Counted from the first letter of the stretch, positions 45,022-53,726 are shown. The stretch is 64,000 nucleotides of DNA from Synechococcus sp. UW140 (GCF_900474295.1 NZ_UCOB01000023.1:62001-126000); one strand, 5' to 3'. Numbers and translations are program-made. Notes: a model not told the origin generated them from the sequence alone.

Positions 45022-45660
45022 ATGCGCGACCATCCGATTTCCCCGGTCACTGAACCGTTGCAATACCGGGCCATCGGCGTTGTCCGCGGCACCTACCGAC
45101 CCGAGTCTGATGAGCAGCTGACCCGAGGGGTGCTGGTCGATGACCAGGGGCAGGAACTGGAGGCCGTGGTTCTCGGCCGGATGCTCACCCTGATGCGTCG
45201 TCACCTGGCGATGGAGCAGCCTCATCTTTGGGTGGTGTACCCCCGCTCCCGCGATGGCGGCCATCTGCATCTTCAGATTGCTGGGATCTGGGAGCCGAGC
45301 ACTCTCGATCGCACCGATCTGTCGCCAGTCGCCGAGGCGGAGCCGGTGCACGACACCCTGCCGGAGGGAGATGATTTTTTCTCCATCCGCGGTGAGCTGA
45401 TCTTTACGCGGCCCGAAAGTGGGGACCTTGTGGTCAAGGTGCGCCAGCAGCCCCGAGCGGATGGAAGTCGCCCGCTCCCTTTCAAGCTGCAGCTCAAGGG
45501 TGAGCTCCCGCTTGATCAGCTGCGACATTTCGTCAGCCTCGATGTGCGACGTCAGGGTCAGGATTTGCAGGTTGAACACTGTGAGGCGATTGCGCCGATG
45601 CCCACCCGCGGCGGCAAGGGTCGGGGAGGGAAGGGGCGAGGTCGTAGGGCCGAGGCCTGA
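45022..45660 (+). CDS. Conserved hypothetical protein, 212 aa
   Basis: This soluble beta-rich protein starts MRDHPISPVTEPLQYRAIGV and continues VRGTYRPESDEQLTRGVLVD. A central DDFFSIRGELIFTRPESGDLVVKVRQQ and a basic Gly/Arg/Lys tail (TRGGKGRGGKGRGRRAEA) suggest nucleic-acid or RNA contact at the C-terminus. I recall similar proteins only in cyanobacteria, with no established function. Its stop overlaps the ATG of the M41-like gene (TGATG). Confidence 0.7.
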   Translation: MRDHPISPVTEPLQYRAIGVVRGTYRPESDEQLTRGVLVDDQGQELEAVVLGRMLTLMRRHLAMEQPHLWVVYPRSRDGGHLHLQIAGIWEPSTLDRTDLSPVAEAEPVHDTLPEGDDFFSIRGELIFTRPESGDLVVKVRQQPRADGSRPLPFKLQLKGELPLDQLRHFVSLDVRRQGQDLQVEHCEAIAPMPTRGGKGRGGKGRGRRAEA

Positions 45661-46337
45661 TGGAGCCTTCTTCGCCCCCTGAACGTCCTCAGTCGCAGGG
45701 TGCGGTGTCGAGCGGTACTGCTGGAGTGGTTGTGGGCGGGGCCACGCTGGTGGGTGTTTTCGGCCCTCTCGTGGGAATCTCCCCGGCCTGGATCGCCGTG
45801 GGCGTGATCGGTCTGCTGGTTGGTCTCACTGTGGATGCTTCCCAGTGGCAAGGGCTGGGGGGGCACTTGCTGGCAGAGGCCTTGCCCGGCGGCCGGGCCC
45901 GATTACGTCGGATTGCTTGCCATGAGGCGGGTCATCTGCTGCTGGCTCAGGAGAATGCGTTGCCTGTTAAGCGTGTGCTCGTCGGCACCAAGGCCTGCCT
46001 TCAGGCTGGAGTCCGTAGCAACGGTGCGACCGAATTCGTGATTCCTGACAGTGCGCGCATGCCACTGGAAGACCTCAGGCGCTGGAGTCGGGTGCTGCAG
46101 GCCGGCATCGTGGCGGAAACCCTCCTGTATGGCTCAGCCCGTGGAGGTGCGGATGATTCTGCTCTGCTCGGTCGTCTTTGGGGTCTGTCTGGTCATGACG
46201 TCGACACCGCCCAACGGGAGCAGAGGCGGGCGCGCCGGGAGGTGGATCAGTGGTTGCGACAAGAGAAGCCCCGGCTGGAACAGCTGGCGGAACAGCTCCT
46301 GTCATCGCCCCAGTCCGAGGCGGTTGAAGCCGGATGA
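45660..46337 (+). CDS. Membrane M41-type protease domain without ATPase (FtsH-like)
   Basis: This 225-residue protein has two close membrane helices (about 18-55). The zinc-protease segment contains the active-site motif RRIACHEAGHLLLAQE (HEAGH, about residue 82) and a helical C-terminal part (MPLEDLRRWSRVLQAGIVAETLLYGSARGGADD) that matches the FtsH peptidase domain. The AAA+ ATPase domain is absent, so it could be an ATP-independent membrane protease or a pseudo-partner of FtsH. It sits in a coupled run with the gene before and larC (ATGA overlap). Confidence 0.78.
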   Translation: MEPSSPPERPQSQGAVSSGTAGVVVGGATLVGVFGPLVGISPAWIAVGVIGLLVGLTVDASQWQGLGGHLLAEALPGGRARLRRIACHEAGHLLLAQENALPVKRVLVGTKACLQAGVRSNGATEFVIPDSARMPLEDLRRWSRVLQAGIVAETLLYGSARGGADDSALLGRLWGLSGHDVDTAQREQRRARREVDQWLRQEKPRLEQLAEQLLSSPQSEAVEAG

Positions 46338-47584
46338 GCACCCTTGTGGTCGACTGCCCCACGGGTCTCGCGGGCGACATGCTGCTCGCGGCCTGTCTGG
46401 ATTTGGGGGTGCCTCCGGAGGTGATCCATCAACCATTGGCAGCCCTCGGCCTCGGCGAGGCCTATCGCTTGGTGGTGGAGGAGAGCACGAATGGAGGCCT
46501 GCGAGGACTCCAGCTCGAGGTGGAGGCCAATGCAGCAGCAGAGCATCGTCACTGGCGGGACCTGCGCTTGCAGATCACTGAGGCCGCTTTGGATCCCTTG
46601 CTCAAGACTCGCGTGCTGGCGGTGTTCTCTGCCCTCGCAGATGCTGAGGCGGCCGTGCATGGCAGCTCCCCGGAGCAGGTTCATTTCCATGAAGTGGGGG
46701 CGATCGACAGCCTTGTGGATGTGGTGGGTGTGTGTGCTGCCATCACATTCATGGCGCCGAAGCGACTGCTGTGTCTTGCACCGCCTGCGGGTCGGGGAAC
46801 CGTTCAGACCGCCCATGGATGCCTTCCCGTCCCGGTACCGGCTGTCTTGGAACTGGCCCGAAAGCACAGGGTGCCGCTGCGATCAGGCCCTGCTCTCCCC
46901 AGCGGTGAACTCACCACGCCAACGGGGTTGGCCCTGATGGCGGTCTTGGCAGAGGGGTTCGAAGAGCCCGGTGACCTCGTGGTGGAGGCGATTGGGGTTG
47001 GGCTAGGACACCGTCAACTCGATCGTCCCAATCTTCTCCGCCTGTTGCGAGTGGATGAGATGCCTGTACAGACACGGGAGCTGGGTGAGCCAAAGGCCCC
47101 ACCGGAACAGCAGAATCTGGCTTGGCAAGAGCTCGTGGTTCAGGAAGCCTGGATCGATGATGCTTCCGCTGAAGACCTTGCCCATCTTGCGGAAAGCTTG
47201 CGCCAGGCGGGTGCGCTTGAGGTGGTCACCACACCTGCGTTGATGCACAAAGCCCGCCAGGGCGTGGCGATGACGGCGCTGCTCCTCCCAGACCGGGCCG
47301 CGGCGTTGAGGGCTGTTTGGTTTGGGCAGGGTCCCAGTCTGGGCTTGCGTGAACGGCGTCAGGGCCGTTGGCTGCTTTGGCGAAGGATGGGGCTCTGCCC
47401 ATCTCCCTGGGGTGATGTGCGTGTGAAGCAGGTGCGCAGGCCAGGTGGACACACCACGCTCAAAGTGGAACACGACGAATTGCGTCGTGTCAGCCTGCAG
47501 GCAGAAGCCTCGATCGAACAGGTGCGGATGACAGTGTTGTCGCAGGCCGATCGCTTCAGACCTCTCGAGGATTGGTCGCTGTGA
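46334..47584 (+). CDS. larC: LarC-family nickel-pincer cofactor metal-insertion protein
   Basis: This 416-residue protein has the LarC start VDCPTGLAGDMLLAACLDLG. VHFHEVGAIDSLVDVVG (about residue 118) and SGELTTPTGLALM (about residue 190) follow, then the CTP-using C-terminal domain with KVRRPGGHTTLKVEHDELRR-like sequence. LarC inserts Ni into the pincer cofactor of lactate racemase homologues. No larA or larB is in the window, so the client is unknown. It is coupled to both neighbours (ATGA before, GTGA after). Confidence 0.85.
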   Translation: MSTLVVDCPTGLAGDMLLAACLDLGVPPEVIHQPLAALGLGEAYRLVVEESTNGGLRGLQLEVEANAAAEHRHWRDLRLQITEAALDPLLKTRVLAVFSALADAEAAVHGSSPEQVHFHEVGAIDSLVDVVGVCAAITFMAPKRLLCLAPPAGRGTVQTAHGCLPVPVPAVLELARKHRVPLRSGPALPSGELTTPTGLALMAVLAEGFEEPGDLVVEAIGVGLGHRQLDRPNLLRLLRVDEMPVQTRELGEPKAPPEQQNLAWQELVVQEAWIDDASAEDLAHLAESLRQAGALEVVTTPALMHKARQGVAMTALLLPDRAAALRAVWFGQGPSLGLRERRQGRWLLWRRMGLCPSPWGDVRVKQVRRPGGHTTLKVEHDELRRVSLQAEASIEQVRMTVLSQADRFRPLEDWSL

Positions 47585-48543
47585 AGCTGCAGCTGCCGGG
47601 CGGACTTCGGCTCTGGGTCACGCTTGCCAGTTTTGGCTTCGTGGGCTGGGCCCTGTCCGGCCACATCGCTGGTCTGAGCGACCTGTCGATCAGTGCCCGG
47701 GGATGGTGGTGGCTGCTGCTGGGTTTGGCCTTCAGCTGGATGAGTCTGGTGGTGAATGCCCTGGCCTGGCGGGTGCTGGTGGATTGGCTGGGCCATGGAC
47801 GTGAATCCCTGGCGCTCGTGCCTCTGCATCTGCGCACCAATCTGCTCAAGTACCTGCCCGGAGGCGTCTGGCATTTCGTCGATCGCCTGCGCACCCTGCA
47901 GCCCAGCCTCGGTGCCAACCGAGCTTTGGTGTCGGTGTTGCTGGAGCCGCTGGTGATGGCTGTAGCAGCCCTGCTCTGGGTGCCATTTGGTGGTTGGCAA
48001 ACAGGGTTGGCACTGTTGTGTGTTCTGCCGTCCGTTGTGCTTCTTCCCCGTTTCCGGGAGCCGCTGCTGAAGAGGCTGGAGCGGGCCAAATGGAAGCAGA
48101 TCAATCGGGCCGATGCAGACACGCTGGCCCCTCTTGATCCCAACACTCTCGGTAGTGGTCGGGGCGGTTACCCCTGGTGGCCCCTCGCGATGGAGATGGG
48201 GTTTGTGCTCTTCCGGTTCGCCGGATTCTGGTGTTGTGTGCAAACGTTCGGTCTCGGCGAGGGGCACCCTCTCGGGATCTGGCTGGCAGGGTTCTCCCTG
48301 GCCTGGACGGTTGGCTTGGTTGTTCCTGCGGCCCCAGGAGGCCTTGGGGTGTTTGAAGCGATCCTGCTGCTGCGACTGAGTGGTTTTGTCGCTGAAGCCC
48401 CGCTGCTCGCCGTCGCCCTCAGTTACCGATTGGTGGTGACCTTGGCCGACGTGTTGGCGGCGGGAGCGGTGTTCCTGGATCAGCGGGCTCCATGGCCCTT
48501 CATCGGTGCTGCGAGGGCCGAGGATGCGTCTGCGAAGCGTTGA
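47581..48543 (+). CDS. UPF0104 / lysylphosphatidylglycerol-synthase-type membrane protein
   Basis: This 320-residue membrane protein has about eight helices. The motif RTNLLKYLPGGVWHFVDR (about residue 80) and the late VPAAPGGLGVFEAILLLRLSG (about residue 255) are the hallmarks of the UPF0104/MprF-type flippase fold. The soluble synthase domain is absent. It may flip a lipid. The GTG start overlaps the larC stop (GTGA). The next gene begins 65 bases later. Confidence 0.85.
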   Translation: MKLQLPGGLRLWVTLASFGFVGWALSGHIAGLSDLSISARGWWWLLLGLAFSWMSLVVNALAWRVLVDWLGHGRESLALVPLHLRTNLLKYLPGGVWHFVDRLRTLQPSLGANRALVSVLLEPLVMAVAALLWVPFGGWQTGLALLCVLPSVVLLPRFREPLLKRLERAKWKQINRADADTLAPLDPNTLGSGRGGYPWWPLAMEMGFVLFRFAGFWCCVQTFGLGEGHPLGIWLAGFSLAWTVGLVVPAAPGGLGVFEAILLLRLSGFVAEAPLLAVALSYRLVVTLADVLAAGAVFLDQRAPWPFIGAARAEDASAKR

Positions 48544-48608
48544 ACACCCCTCTGGTCCGCCAGCCTGGGAGCCGCTTCGCTTGCAAAGCTGGCTTCAGGA
48601 TGGGACCG

Positions 48609-49640
48609 ATGACCGCCGTGGATCTGCCGTCCTGGACTGACGCTCTCCCTTGCCCGCTATCGGCAGGTTGGGAGCTGGTGCGGCAGCAGGCCTTGCCTCG
48701 ACGGGCGGATGATGGCAAGCCGCTCGGTGGGTTTTCAGCGGCGGCGTATGCGGCTGATGATGACAAGCTCTGGTTGCTCAGTGATGCGCCTCAGGGGCAT
48801 CTGGTGCCGGTTCGGGGCTTGGCCCGTTGGATTCAAACCGGCCGGCCTCTGGAGATGGGGCTGAGGCTCATGCTGCGCAGGTCACAAGGCAAACCGTTGC
48901 CGGTGCGTCTCGATGCAGAGGGGCTGGTGATGCGAGGCGACCAGGCCTGGATCGTCAGCGAAGGTCACCGGCAACACGATCGTCCGGCTCAGCTTCTGCG
49001 GGTGTCTCTGCGGGACGGACGCCTTGAGCAGCAATGGGATCTGCCTCGGACCTGGCAGTTTTCCGATGGCTTTGGGCTGGCGACCAATAAGGGACCGGAA
49101 TCTCTCACCTCTCGTGCGGATGGTTCCCTGCTCGTTGCAGCGGAAGCACCCTTGCTTCAGGACAAGTCTGCCGTTGGTTTCGATCAGGTTCGGCTTGCTG
49201 CGTTCAGCCTGGATGGAGGCTGGAGCGAGCTCGGGTCTCTCCCGATTGGACCTGCCGTTCGTTCATCGTCCATGGGGCAAGGTCTGACCGAATTGCTGGC
49301 CTTGCAGGATCACCCCGGTGTTCTTGCTCTGGTGCGTCGTTATCAGCCTCCTGCCCAGTGGGGGGGGCGGTTAGTGCTTCATTCCGGCGCTCCGGTGCTC
49401 CAGCCGCTCGTTGGATGGGATCTTCTCGATGCTGGTCTGCCGGCGGATAATTGGGAGGGATTGGCCTGGGGGCCGCGGCTTCCGGACGGACGGCGCACTC
49501 TTGTAGCCGTGAGCGACGACAACTTCAACCCCCTTCAGCGAAGCTGGGTCACCGTGTTGGCTCCTCGTCATGCATCGCCGTTCGGCGCTCAGCCTGCTCG
49601 GTCTTGGCAGTGCGGGCCTGGTGCTCTCTCAGTCGACTGA
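48609..49640 (+). CDS. Esterase-like activity of phytase family protein
   Basis: This protein of about 343 residues shows the six-bladed fold of the phytase-like esterase domain. Segments FSAAAYAADDDKLWLLSDAP, DAEGLVMRGDQAWIVSEGHR, GLATNKGPESLTSRADGSLL and DNWEGLAWGPRLPDGRRTLV match blade repeats with Asp/Glu metal positions. The expected substrate is a phosphoester. No clear signal peptide is present at the ATG preferred for its AGGA eight bases upstream. Its 3' end overlaps the PhoX gene by 71 bases. Confidence 0.78.
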   Translation: MTAVDLPSWTDALPCPLSAGWELVRQQALPRRADDGKPLGGFSAAAYAADDDKLWLLSDAPQGHLVPVRGLARWIQTGRPLEMGLRLMLRRSQGKPLPVRLDAEGLVMRGDQAWIVSEGHRQHDRPAQLLRVSLRDGRLEQQWDLPRTWQFSDGFGLATNKGPESLTSRADGSLLVAAEAPLLQDKSAVGFDQVRLAAFSLDGGWSELGSLPIGPAVRSSSMGQGLTELLALQDHPGVLALVRRYQPPAQWGGRLVLHSGAPVLQPLVGWDLLDAGLPADNWEGLAWGPRLPDGRRTLVAVSDDNFNPLQRSWVTVLAPRHASPFGAQPARSWQCGPGALSVD

Positions 49641-51714
49641 GGAAGGAGTGGCTTCTGCCTTGTCGACCTCGACTGGGCCCTCCTGGCCGTTCACGCCCGT
49701 GGCCACACCCTTGCCGCTGCACAGTGATGGTCTCTCCACTGCTGAGCAGAGGGAGGTGTATCGCCGCGTGAGTATCGACGACCGGCTTGTCGTGCCTGAG
49801 GAGTTCCGAGCCGATCTCATCGCGGCTTGGGGAGACCCGCTTGCCAATGGTCGGTTTGGCTTCAACAACGACTATCTCGGCTTTGTGGCTCTGGGGACGG
49901 ACCGCGCCCTACTGAGCGTCAATTTCGAATACATCAGCCCTCGGCCCTGGGCGGATGGCTTTGCGGACGTGATCGCTGCACCGCTGCCCTGGCAAGCCTT
50001 GGTGGATGCGTTGGCGTCCCGCGGCGGTGTGATTGATGCGAGTGCCCTGGAGTCTGATGATCCGCTTTTGGATCTGATTCGGGCTGTGAGTGATCAGGCC
50101 ATGGCTGATCTGGGAATCGGGGTGATTCACCTGCGCCGGTCGGCTCAGGGGGTGTGGACGCGGCATCTGGATCCTCGTGAGCGCCGTATTGATGGTCTGG
50201 CTGGTTGGTACAAGCCGGAGCGTTGTCTTCAGACCACAGGTCCTGCCCAGGCGGTGTTCTCGGCCTCTAGCCGGATTGGTTACGACGATGGACTTGGTAC
50301 CGCTGTGATCGGCACCTTCGCGAACTGCGCCGGAGGCATGACCCCCTGGGGCACGGTGCTCAGTGCCGAGGAAAACTTTCAGGTTCAAGTGCCAGAGGGG
50401 GTGTATGCCGATGGCAGTGCCCAGGCACTGCAGGCTTGCCCCTTTGAGTGTCGGGAGGGGCGTCTCAAGGGGCTGGGCAATGTCTATGGTCTCGCCGGCA
50501 ACAAGTACGGCTGGATGGTGGAAATTGATCCGCTAGATCCGCACTCAACCGTGCTGAAACATTCCGCTCTTGGGCGCTTTCGCCACGAAGCTGTGGCGGT
50601 GCGGGCTGTGGCCGGTGAATACCTGCAGGTGTATTCGGGCTGTGATCGCCGTGGGGGGCATCTCTATCGCTATGTCAGTGCGGAACGGCTGGGTTCGCCT
50701 CAGGATCCGTCCAATTCGCGCTTGCTGGAGAAGGGTGAGCTGCAGGTGGCCCGCTTCAGTCCCGATGGCAGTGGGGAGTGGCTGCCTTTGCGTCCCGACA
50801 CGTCTGTGCGGCCTTTTCTCCCGAGCGCGTATGCGGCGGCGGGGATCGACTGTCCGCTTGCCTTGCCCCATTCCGATCGAAGCCAAGCGGGTGAAGAGCT
50901 CTTTCGTGACGATGAGGCCGTGGCCGCTTATGCCCGCCTTTACCCTGATTTGGCCAGCCTCTACCTGGGCAAAGGCGACGCCTTGCAGGGGGCCATCTTG
51001 GTGGATGCCCATCTCGCCGCGAGTGCGATCGGGGCTACGCCGACGGCGCGCCCCGAAGACACCGAACTCGATCCGATCAGCGGTGACCTGCTGGTGGCCT
51101 TCACCTCAGGGACTGCCGATGGTCAGGGCGGAGCCGATCCAGCGATTTTTCGAGGGCCTAATGGCCAAGCCAACTGGTCGCATGGCTGGGTGATGCGGAT
51201 CAGTGAGGTGGATGGTTGCCGCTTTCGTTGGCGCATGGCTGCGACCGGGGGGGAACCCTGGTGCGGAGGGCTGGGATTCTCCAATCCCGACAACCTTGCA
51301 ATCGATCGCGGCGGGAACCTTTGGGTTGTGACCGATCACGTCGGCCAAGACGCTGAGGTCTTCGGTAATAACACTTGCTGGTTCATTCCCCGTGCTGCAC
51401 AAGGCAGCGCGGAGCTGGCAGCCTCTTTCGCGATTGCTCCGATGGAATCGGAACTCTGCGGCCTCAGCCTTGATGCTCAGGAGCGCAGTTTGTTCCTGGC
51501 CGTTCAGCATCCAGGTGAGCGCAATGGCCGTCGCCTTCAAGGGGCTGAGGTTGTGCAGGTCCATCAGGTTCAGGACAGCGATGGCCAGCCGATCAAGCAG
51601 TTACGCACGGTGCCATTGGGGTCAAACTGGCCAGCCCAGGCACCAGCTCGTCCACCACGGCCGGGGGTGGTGGCGGTGCAGCGCCGAGACGGTCAATCTT
51701 TGACTGGGTTCTGA
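49570..51714 (+). CDS. PhoX-family alkaline phosphatase (DUF839), Tat-exported
   Basis: This 714-residue protein begins MHRRSALSLLGLGSAGLVLS, a twin-arginine-like signal (HRRSAL). PhoX/DUF839 features: EFRADLIAAWGDPL, FGFNNDYLGFVAL, SAEENFQ (about residue 270), KYGWMVEIDP, LGRFRHEAVAV, a long YRYVSAERLG stretch, and GGEPWCGGLGFSNPDNLAIDRGGNLWVVTD near the C-terminus. The metal and phosphate ligands include Glu and Asp residues in these loops. PhoX enzymes are Fe/Ca-dependent and release phosphate from organic esters. The iron-type permease downstream on the other strand is suggestive. Confidence 0.85.
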   Translation: MHRRSALSLLGLGSAGLVLSQSTEEGVASALSTSTGPSWPFTPVATPLPLHSDGLSTAEQREVYRRVSIDDRLVVPEEFRADLIAAWGDPLANGRFGFNNDYLGFVALGTDRALLSVNFEYISPRPWADGFADVIAAPLPWQALVDALASRGGVIDASALESDDPLLDLIRAVSDQAMADLGIGVIHLRRSAQGVWTRHLDPRERRIDGLAGWYKPERCLQTTGPAQAVFSASSRIGYDDGLGTAVIGTFANCAGGMTPWGTVLSAEENFQVQVPEGVYADGSAQALQACPFECREGRLKGLGNVYGLAGNKYGWMVEIDPLDPHSTVLKHSALGRFRHEAVAVRAVAGEYLQVYSGCDRRGGHLYRYVSAERLGSPQDPSNSRLLEKGELQVARFSPDGSGEWLPLRPDTSVRPFLPSAYAAAGIDCPLALPHSDRSQAGEELFRDDEAVAAYARLYPDLASLYLGKGDALQGAILVDAHLAASAIGATPTARPEDTELDPISGDLLVAFTSGTADGQGGADPAIFRGPNGQANWSHGWVMRISEVDGCRFRWRMAATGGEPWCGGLGFSNPDNLAIDRGGNLWVVTDHVGQDAEVFGNNTCWFIPRAAQGSAELAASFAIAPMESELCGLSLDAQERSLFLAVQHPGERNGRRLQGAEVVQVHQVQDSDGQPIKQLRTVPLGSNWPAQAPARPPRPGVVAVQRRDGQSLTGF

Positions 51715-53267
51715 TCCTTGGGGCTGTGGTCGAGACCTGGCACCAGAGCCAGAGATGCCATCAGGCCGAGGGCCAGAATCATGAGCGTTGGCCATAGCGC
51801 TGCCGCCAGACGCTCATCGCTGGCGTACTGATACACCCGCACTGACAGCGTGTCGAAGTCGAAGGGGCGTAAGGACAAGGTGAGCGGTAGTTCTTTCACG
51901 GTGTCGACGAACACCAGTAAGCCACCCACAGCAAGCGGGCCGCGCAGCAGTGGTAAATGAATGCGTTGCAGCACATCAGGCCATCGACAGCCGAGGCCGG
52001 TGGCCGCCTCGTCGAGGCTGGGGGAGAGTCGTTCCAAGGCGGCGTCGAGCCCCCCTTTGGCGACGGCCAGAAAGCGATCGCTGTACCCCCAGAGCAGGAG
52101 CAGGAGTGGGGCCAGTTGCCATGGCCCGCCGAGCAGTAGCAGGGCTAAGGCCAGCACGACGCCTGGGATCGCATAGCCCATGCCAGCGAGGAAGGTGAGG
52201 CTTTGGAGCCAGCGGGATTGGCTCCAGCGTTTGGCGATTGAAAGCAGCAGGGCTGCAACGATTGCAAGCCCGGCGGCGGCAAGGGCTAGGCCGAAGCTTC
52301 GCCCCGTGAGCAGCAGCAGTTCGGGAGAGATCCCTTGTTCGAGTTGGTCAACGTTCATGCCGGCCCAGAGCAGAGGAGTCCCCAGGCTCAGCAGGGGTGG
52401 AATGGAGCCAAGCAGCTGTGCTGTGATCGCCCGGCCTCCATGCAGGGGCCAAGCCGGGGATTCGCCTCCGGCGACTCCTTCTGACCAGCGCCGACTGCGC
52501 CGACGCATCCGACGCTCTCCTCCCAGCAGCACCATCACGATGCAAAGAGTGATCAGGGCCAGACCAACAGCACCGGCAGGGTTGCCCTCCGTTTCCCAGG
52601 CCTGGAGGATTCCGGAGGAGAGGCTGGGGATGCCGAGGAGACGCACAGCGCCAAGTTCATTCACTACCTCCATGCCCATGAGGGCAATGCCGGCACCGAT
52701 TGCTGGCATTGCCATTGGCAGCGCGATCCGCCAGAAGCTGTTCCAGGGGCCGACGCCAAGGCAGCGACAGGCCTCCAGTTGGCGGCGGCCGCAGATTGTG
52801 AAACTTTCCGTGCTTAATAGAAAGACGTAGGGATAGGTGGAGAGTGCCATCACCACCACCCCCCAGCCGAGGCCATAGATGCGCACACCATGGGGGCTGC
52901 CAAGGTCCACCAGGGTGGCGGCGAGGAGGTAGGAGGGGGTGGCCAGCGGAATCAGTTGGGCGATGCGCAGGAGTCGACGTCCTGGGAAGCGGCAATTGGC
53001 GAGGAGCCAGCCATTGGCAGTGCCGACCAGGGAGCCCAGCAAGGTGGTGCCGATCAGCAGGCTGATCGTGCCGGTGATCTGCTCAACACCATCGGCGCCC
53101 AGGCTGGCGGACCCATCCCTCATCCCTTGCAGCCCTGCTCCAATCAGCCCGACCAGGGGGAGCAGCGCCAGCACTGCCAGCAGCATGGCCAGAAGGCTGA
53201 GCAGCCTGCGGTTGGGTCCCCACAGGATCCGGTTCGAGGGGCGTGGTGACCCTGCTGGCTGACTCAT
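51693..53267 (-). CDS. futB: Iron(III) ABC transporter permease (FutB/SfuB-like)
   Basis: This 524-residue double permease has about 12 membrane helices and two inner EAA-type loops: CRCLGVGPWNSFWRIALPMAMPA (about residue 168) and TGLGCRWPDVLQRIHLPLLRGPLAVG (about residue 425). This duplicated architecture typifies the ferric-iron family. The substrate-binding FutA and ATPase FutC genes are not in the window. Upstream lies a Fur-box-like sequence. The 3' end overlaps the phosphatase gene on the other strand by 22 bases. Confidence 0.87.
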   Translation of the reverse strand: MSQPAGSPRPSNRILWGPNRRLLSLLAMLLAVLALLPLVGLIGAGLQGMRDGSASLGADGVEQITGTISLLIGTTLLGSLVGTANGWLLANCRFPGRRLLRIAQLIPLATPSYLLAATLVDLGSPHGVRIYGLGWGVVVMALSTYPYVFLLSTESFTICGRRQLEACRCLGVGPWNSFWRIALPMAMPAIGAGIALMGMEVVNELGAVRLLGIPSLSSGILQAWETEGNPAGAVGLALITLCIVMVLLGGERRMRRRSRRWSEGVAGGESPAWPLHGGRAITAQLLGSIPPLLSLGTPLLWAGMNVDQLEQGISPELLLLTGRSFGLALAAAGLAIVAALLLSIAKRWSQSRWLQSLTFLAGMGYAIPGVVLALALLLLGGPWQLAPLLLLLWGYSDRFLAVAKGGLDAALERLSPSLDEAATGLGCRWPDVLQRIHLPLLRGPLAVGGLLVFVDTVKELPLTLSLRPFDFDTLSVRVYQYASDERLAAALWPTLMILALGLMASLALVPGLDHSPKDQNPVKD

Positions 53268-53399
53268 CGCCAGCGATTAGCGGTCATCAGCTCCACGGCG
53301 TTGCCATTCAGTGTCGAAGCCAGAGGTAAAGAGAGTGATGCGGTTCGTTGCCAGAAGGCACTGTTCAAACTGAACCGCATCAGCGCGTATCGGCACGAT

Positions 53400-53418
53400 G
53401 ATAATGATACGCAATAGC
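53400..53418 (-). promoter_or_regulatory. Candidate Fur box upstream of futB
   Basis: GATAATGATAC with its flank matches the first two hexamers of the Fur consensus (GATAAT repeats), about 130 bases ahead of the futB start. The third hexamer (GCAATAGC) is poor. It fits iron repression of the permease but is only a sequence match. Confidence 0.45.
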
Positions 53419-53444
53419 GCTTTGTGCTGGTCGCTGCAGGCAAC

Positions 53445-53466
53445 AAAAAACCCGCCTCTGGGCGGG
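53445..53466 (-). terminator. Intrinsic terminator after the 48-aa membrane protein gene
   Basis: On the minus strand CCCGCC and GGCGGG form a six-pair stem around a four-base loop, followed by TTTTTT. It lies 29 bases past the stop of the small gene upstream. Confidence 0.85.
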
Positions 53467-53494
53467 GGTGAGGGGCATGGTGATCGCTACTCCT

Positions 53495-53641
53495 TCAGCG
53501 CCGATTGGTTCGAATCGGAATGGGAACAAGGGAGGGTTCCATGAGGCCGCCCCCGCTGTTGTCGTCGTCGGAGTCGGCAAGCATCAGCACAGCAACGAAG
53601 ATCGCTGTGAGCGCGAGTGCTGCGGTAAGGAGTTCAACCAT
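53495..53641 (-). CDS. Small membrane protein, 48 aa
   Basis: This short frame begins MVELLTAALALTAIFVAVLM and continues LADSDDDNSGGG then LMEPSLVPIPIRTNRR. One membrane helix is followed by an acidic Asp run, a Gly linker and a basic tail. GGAG lies five bases before the ATG and an intrinsic terminator follows, both good signs of a real gene. It stands alone between cobW and futB. The family is unknown; it could be a photosystem or transport accessory. Confidence 0.72.
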   Translation of the reverse strand: MVELLTAALALTAIFVAVLMLADSDDDNSGGGLMEPSLVPIPIRTNRR

Positions 53642-53726
53642 GCCGTCTCCCGAAGTCATGTCACCTTAAACACGTTGATCAGATCCTGCTTGTCGCAATT
53701 GCGGCCCTGTCATCCAGAGGCCTGTG

